From Diaporthe sp. PMI_573 (lineage: Eukaryota; Ascomycota; Sordariomycetes; Diaporthales; Diaporthaceae), in NCBI GenBank assembly GCA_021399435.1, contig JAJTUP010000026.1:62001-126000 (forward strand): a stretch of 64,000 nucleotides of DNA, given 5' to 3'. The translations under genes and the position numbers were made by a program. The notes below the pieces were generated by a model. The model had not been told where the DNA came from. It saw only the letters and a program-made list of their open reading frames with translations, and did no database searches. How positions within the stretch are numbered: position 1 is the stretch's first letter; the number at the start of each line of letters is the position of its first letter. Shown piece after piece: positions 59,502 through 64,000 of this stretch.

Positions 59502-62500
59502 AGCGAGCCGTTGAAGGCCTTTTGTAGCGTCATCCACTCGTCCAACCTCAATTAGAAGCCCCACCAAAAGCTGCGGGCGCTCAGACGCTCACAACATTGG
59601 ACGGACCGCAGGACAAGTCTGGTCGTGGAACTCAAGTAGGCGTCCTGCAATAGGTGCCCACCGGAGCAACTTTGGAGCGAGATGAGGACCCTCGAAGATC
59701 TAGTCAGGGCCAGACGTCTGAGGTATCTCGGCTCTGCGAGAACTGCGAGATTGCTTCGACTTGCTCGGTTATTTTGTCCTTGTCTGAGGGATAAATCTGC
59801 CCGACAGTCGACCTGGAACCGTTGTCAAACGTATAACACGGGTTTCTTCCAAAATTCCTGCTGCAAAACACCTGAGGTGTTCGGGTGGCTGGGAGTCTAT
59901 ATTCGTCCAAGCCGAGCACATCAACAACGAGCATCTCCTCAATTGCAGGCCACGTGCAGAACGGCGTTGTAGAATCGGATGAGATCATCGAGCTCACCCC
60001 TGCGGTTTCAGACTCTTACCGAGGGATAGGGGTCAGAGCGCCAGCAGGGATGAGCTGTCCAGCCGGGGCTGTCCAGCATGCCCCGGGTCTGGCGTACCTT
60101 TTTCCAGAATTCTAGCGGATACGACCACGCTATGCGGGACATCAATGATAGCGACAATGAATATGATCTTGGGGAAATTAACACGTCAATTAGTGTCGAA
60201 GAAGCTCACTCCAATGGGCTTCCAAAAGTTCGCGTCTGTCCGGATGACCGAGACTGTATCGCTGCTTCAGCGTGGGTCCTGCCCGAGGCGAGGGCTGCCG
60301 CCAGATACTCATCTCGTCTGCCCTCCTGCGGGCGATGGCGCGGTTTTCTGGCAGAATGAGCGGAGCAAGCAGCCCATCTGACCGAGACGTGAGGGCGAGC
60401 AAATGCAGGTGATAGATGCAGGCGATAGATGCAGGCGATTCTGACGACAAAAATGGGGGGGCTAACATGCTCTTTATCATCGAACGCGTTGCTTCGTATT
60501 CCTCCTCGTCCGCACTGCAGCTGCAGTTTCATCTGACGGGGAACCTGGCATCTGGCTGGCTAGCGCGTCTGTCGTGACCAAGATCACCCCGGTGTGCAAT
60601 TGAAAGGGCCTCGATTGCGTCCTGGGCATGCAGACATGGAGACCCTAGCAACTCGCTTGCTTATAAAAGTCGCTCCCTATAGTGTCAATGCTCGGGACGC
60701 CAGAGTTTAAAATCTGAAGATCAGACGACAGCCGGAAGGTTTTTCCTGGCCGCGATCAGCGTGTTGTCGAGCTCAACACGACCTTCCGGGAAGGTGTATG
60801 AAAATAGTGGATGCAGACTTGGCCCTTTGGCGTCCTTCGTTCTCTGCCTTTGGGACCGAGGTCAAGCTGAAATCTCAGATCTCTAACCTTCCGGTAGCTC
60901 CAAAGCTAAAATGCCTGCGGCATGAAGACTGATGGTACCGCATGACGACTCGAAGATCCTCGAATCAAAGCGGGCTGATGTGCGGATGTGCGGATGTGCC
61001 CTTTCCTTGGGTAACATGGCTTCAGGCAAACCGCTTGTCGGACCAAAAAAACCAGACAGCACGTCAACCGGGGCACGCAATAAAATGTGCGAACACAGAC
61101 GCATGCGCAAGCATCGTTATCTTCGCCTGCGACAGCCAACCGGTTGATTTGATTTTTGCCTCCATGGATATTTTACCTGTCGCGCATTGCGCTTGCGCAT
61201 CGTCGGGGCGCGCCCCGCGCAAGCCGGAGCCTGTCCTGGTTGACTGGTCAAAGAGTTCATCCTGCTTTCTGGTGTTGGGCGCGGGAGCCGCTTTCAGGCT
61301 ATAAGATGTGTGATATTATATTCTACGCAGTCGGCGTGCCTCCACCCGCCGCTAGACTACCCGAAGAGACCTTCTAGATCCATGTCTTGGTCACAAGCTC
61401 TGGCTGGTGCAGACGTGTCGGGGGCTGCTTGTCTTGACACTTCACCGAATCATGGGGGCGCGAGCCAGAAAAAAGAAAGCGGACCTGGAGTCACAGCACC
61501 ACTTGCGTTATTGGATGCCCACCCCAACCTGTGACTGCCACAGCGCGCATGCAGTGCGTCTAAATATGGCCAACTAGATGTCACGCAACGCGCACTGGGG
61601 GCAGTCCACGGACAGCCACAGTGGACGCTCATTCGTGCTCTGCCCGCGACAAAGCGACGTGCAGCGACATGCCGCCCCAAGGATTTCGTCGATAGTCACA
61701 GCCAACTGACCCGAGTCGGGGGCGGGGTCCTGAATCAGCTAGCATCAATGGCATGGGTAGCTGAACAGTCAACCGACACGACGCCCATGCTGTGGCTGCG
61801 CGGGGTTGGCTGCCCACAGAGTTCCCCCATGCAGAAGGATGAGCACGTTTGCTTGAGCCTCACGCCACAGGTGCAACGGCAGCTGCACGTCGAAAGGGGC
61901 TAAAGCTACAGTGACCAGCCGACGGCCTCTACGAGTTGGCCGTTGGGAGAGGCCCGGATCCAGCTGCAAGCACACTCGCTTGGCCGGGCGGACACACGCC
62001 GTCCGTGCTCACACAGAAGCGATGTGGGAGGACAACAGGCTGGCTGCGACCCAAGTGCCTCCTATATACACAGAGCTCCGTATCGCGGCGCCGGCGAGTC
62101 GCGGGACCTCACTGCTAGGGTTGATCACCACATCAGGGGTGTGGTGAAGGGAGCCATCGAATAGAAGTTGGAGGATGGCCAAGAGTGGCCAGCCCCGCGG
62201 CCATGGACCCCAAGTGGTTTGTTCTTCTGCCCGATTTGATCTGCTACCATCGAAACTAGCCACATCTTTTAAGATGTGAACAATCTATACCAAAGGGTTT
62301 GGACATGGCCCGCATCGAGAGCACCTGTATTCGGAATTCCACCGACGCAAGCTCTCAATCTTTGTTCGCAGCTTTGATCGCCGGTGAGATGATCCGAACA
62401 CGCCGTGGCATGCCGCAGCGGGAAGCTGGCCGGTCCAATTCGTCGCACAGCAAATTAGAAAAACGGCCGTGATGGCAACTTCTCCGAGCTTATCTGGAGG

Positions 62501-63285
62501 TTCTTTGGTCCGTCACAAGACGCAAGATACTGGCAAGAGGCGTCGTGGGCCAATTGTCGCAGGTGACCAGAACAGTATCAAACGCCGGACGTGCAGCTGC
62601 TTGGGCCCTCTTTTCCCACGCCCCTTCTCCACCACCACGATCCCAAAGTATCATTCCTGGCCCCTCCGGCATGGGCTCCCTGTCTTCATCCCTGCTGCCC
62701 ATGCTGCATGCTTTCTGGGTAGACCCCAGCAATGCGTGTCTCTTCCACTTTTACGGGGGCCACTGGCTCGACGGTCTCCAATTCGTATGCGTTGCTCGTT
62801 TCACTGACCGCATCCTTCCACCTTCCAAGGGGCGGGTTCATTACATATCATCTTGATGCGCCACTCATCGCGGGCTGCTCATTGACCTTCTGATGCTCCC
62901 TCCCTCTGTCGTAGGGACCAACGCCTGACCAACGCAGGCCGATTCAGCACGATACATGATGCATATGCTGGGGTCCTTCGTTTGGCCATACTCTAGCCCA
63001 TAATCTCCAAGGTTTCTCCATCTTCAGACAATTTGCGAACGACGCCACTGACTCGATTGCTGCTCCTTGGGCTGGCGCCGGTTGGCTCTCACCCACCAAC
63101 GGCGGGCTCGCCTGCTGCCCGCACGCATTGCATTGGTCCTGAGACCCTCCAGGCTGGCACGCATTGCTGACCATGTGGATCGATGCAAGAGCGAGGCAGA
63201 GTAGGAATAGTCGTCGAGCCCACGACCGCGAATCATCCTCACCGCATGAAGCAGTCGACATAGGGTCGGCCTATCATTAATCGTA
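59502..63285. other. 3.8 kb gene-free region
   Basis: No supported gene. It includes a 13-nt repeat at 60403-60440. A minus-strand frame at 62944-63261 has a signal-like segment but sits 24 bp from the next start and is not called. Confidence 0.5.
60403..60440. repeat. three copies of a 13-nt repeat
   Basis: ATGCAGGYGATAG occurs three times head to tail, the last copy diverging at its end. Confidence 0.75.
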
Positions 63286-64000
63286 ATGCCTCATGGCTCT
63301 TCTGGACCGCCGCCAATACACATCTCCAACAATATCAATATTGCTAACGCCTCGCCGCCACCGAACTCCTCCCTGGCGGTCCAGAGGTTCAACCTATCCT
63401 TAGACAACGACGCTACCATGAAAAAGACCAAAGTCTTCGGACAGGCCTCCCCTACCACTGCGAGGCCGAGAACAGGCCACCAGAGCATCCGGGGCCTAAG
63501 AATATCAAGTCCCATTCCTCTGACAAGCACAAACCCCATAGAGGACGACGAATTTCCAATAAGGAACCCGGGGACTGGCATCGCAAGTGCAACACCGCTG
63601 GACAGTGAGCCCGTCCCGCAGCACCCATCGCAACAGGCAATTTCGACCCTCGCCTCGCCCGTGACACAAACCTTCTCTCCTGTCGCACAGTCTGCCGCAA
63701 CGCCGGTTCGTGCCGACACAGTCGATGTTCCACAGACTGTTCCGGAACACCCTGGTTCGCCGTCGCCACATCCGTACACGCAACCGCATGGATCATCCGG
63801 GCCAAGCCCTGAGGGCGGCGCCTCTTCCGCCGCATCGGCCGCGAGGAGCTCTCCTGCGCGGTACCAGCGGACGAACCCCTCCACCAACACCCGGTTCTCG
63901 ACCCTGAGCATCAATTCTGGCAAGACAGGTGATACATCTGCTCATGATGTTTCAACCAGCCCACCCCAGCGCAAGAAATCGACGCTGCGCTCCGCGCTCA
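63286..64000 (+). CDS. Ser/Pro-rich protein, 5' end only
   Basis: Open frame from ATG 63286 to the window edge, at least 238 residues with no stop; the 3' end is outside the window. It begins MPHGSSGPPPIHISNNINIA and continues with SSLAVQRFNLSLDNDATMKK, TARPRTGHQSIRGLRI and a long Ser/Pro/Thr-rich disordered stretch with a basic PPQRKKSTLRSAL near the edge. The short basic and hydrophobic blocks in a disordered background suggest a regulatory or scaffold protein. I do not recognise it. An upstream exon cannot be excluded, because the frame upstream stays open only back to a TGA 42 bases before the ATG (63244-63246). Confidence 0.6.
   Translation, partial: MPHGSSGPPPIHISNNINIANASPPPNSSLAVQRFNLSLDNDATMKKTKVFGQASPTTARPRTGHQSIRGLRISSPIPLTSTNPIEDDEFPIRNPGTGIASATPLDSEPVPQHPSQQAISTLASPVTQTFSPVAQSAATPVRADTVDVPQTVPEHPGSPSPHPYTQPHGSSGPSPEGGASSAASAARSSPARYQRTNPSTNTRFSTLSINSGKTGDTSAHDVSTSPPQRKKSTLRSAL

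Noticed and set aside
62944..63261. Minus-strand frame of 105 residues with a hydrophobic segment like a signal peptide and several Cys
   Set aside because: Its start lies 24 bp from the divergent start at 63286, leaving no room for promoters, and the remaining sequence is not protein-like. A small secreted protein remains possible only if the plus-strand start is wrong.
63291..63923. 210-residue open frame on the minus strand
   Set aside because: It is the antisense shadow of the Ser/Pro-rich plus-strand gene; its Cys/Gly/Val-rich composition reflects reversed Ser/Pro/Thr codons.

Overview
The window is nuclear DNA of a filamentous ascomycete (Pezizomycotina, most likely Sordariomycetes). 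Genes are interrupted by short introns (about 50-240 nt) with GT-AG ends and CTAAC/CTGAC-type branch sites. Coding regions are GC-rich, leaders are CT-rich, and the readable proteins belong to fungal families. No rRNA, tRNA, CRISPR array or intact transposon was found by eye. Splice sites and start codons below were worked out by hand: every multi-exon gene listed keeps its reading frame across all proposed introns unless stated.

Layout. 1-14 kb is a gene-dense block: a coiled-coil repeat protein (+), then on the minus strand a dipeptidyl-peptidase V homologue, the NuA4 subunit EAF6, an acidic protein whose frame runs past an in-frame TAG up to the EAF6 start codon, an SRRM1-like PWI/RS splicing factor, a small helical protein and a PhzF-family enzyme. 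14-20 kb is gene-poor and visibly more AT-rich, with one intact seven-exon MFS transporter. 20-34 kb has a Ser/Pro-rich conserved fungal protein, a 6.9 kb gene-free stretch on its 5' side, and a large VPS9-ankyrin-PX protein of the yeast Vrl1 type. 35-42 kb has a PPPDE/DeSI isopeptidase divergent from the translation-type ATPase OLA1, and a two-exon small protein. 42-47 kb has a membrane-anchored TAP-like peptidase and a secreted GH105 unsaturated rhamnogalacturonyl hydrolase, in tandem. 48-51 kb has a fungal SLATT-domain membrane protein and a small hypothetical gene. 54-60 kb has an acidic conserved protein and the HCS1/SMBP2 helicase. The last 3.8 kb before the window edge is empty apart from the 5' end of a Ser/Pro-rich gene.

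The genes are mostly independent housekeeping and accessory loci; no biosynthetic cluster or obvious multi-gene system is visible. EAF6 (chromatin), SRRM1 (splicing), OLA1 (translation) and HCS1 (replication/RNA helicase) are core. The GH105 enzyme, TAP-like peptidase, DPP V homologue and MFS carrier fit a saprotrophic or plant-associated life. The observations most worth following are the stop-interrupted frame that overlaps EAF6 by four bases, the two-exon small gene near 41.6 kb, the SLATT protein, the altered nucleophile elbow of the TAP-like peptidase, and the recurrent G/C homopolymers between genes.
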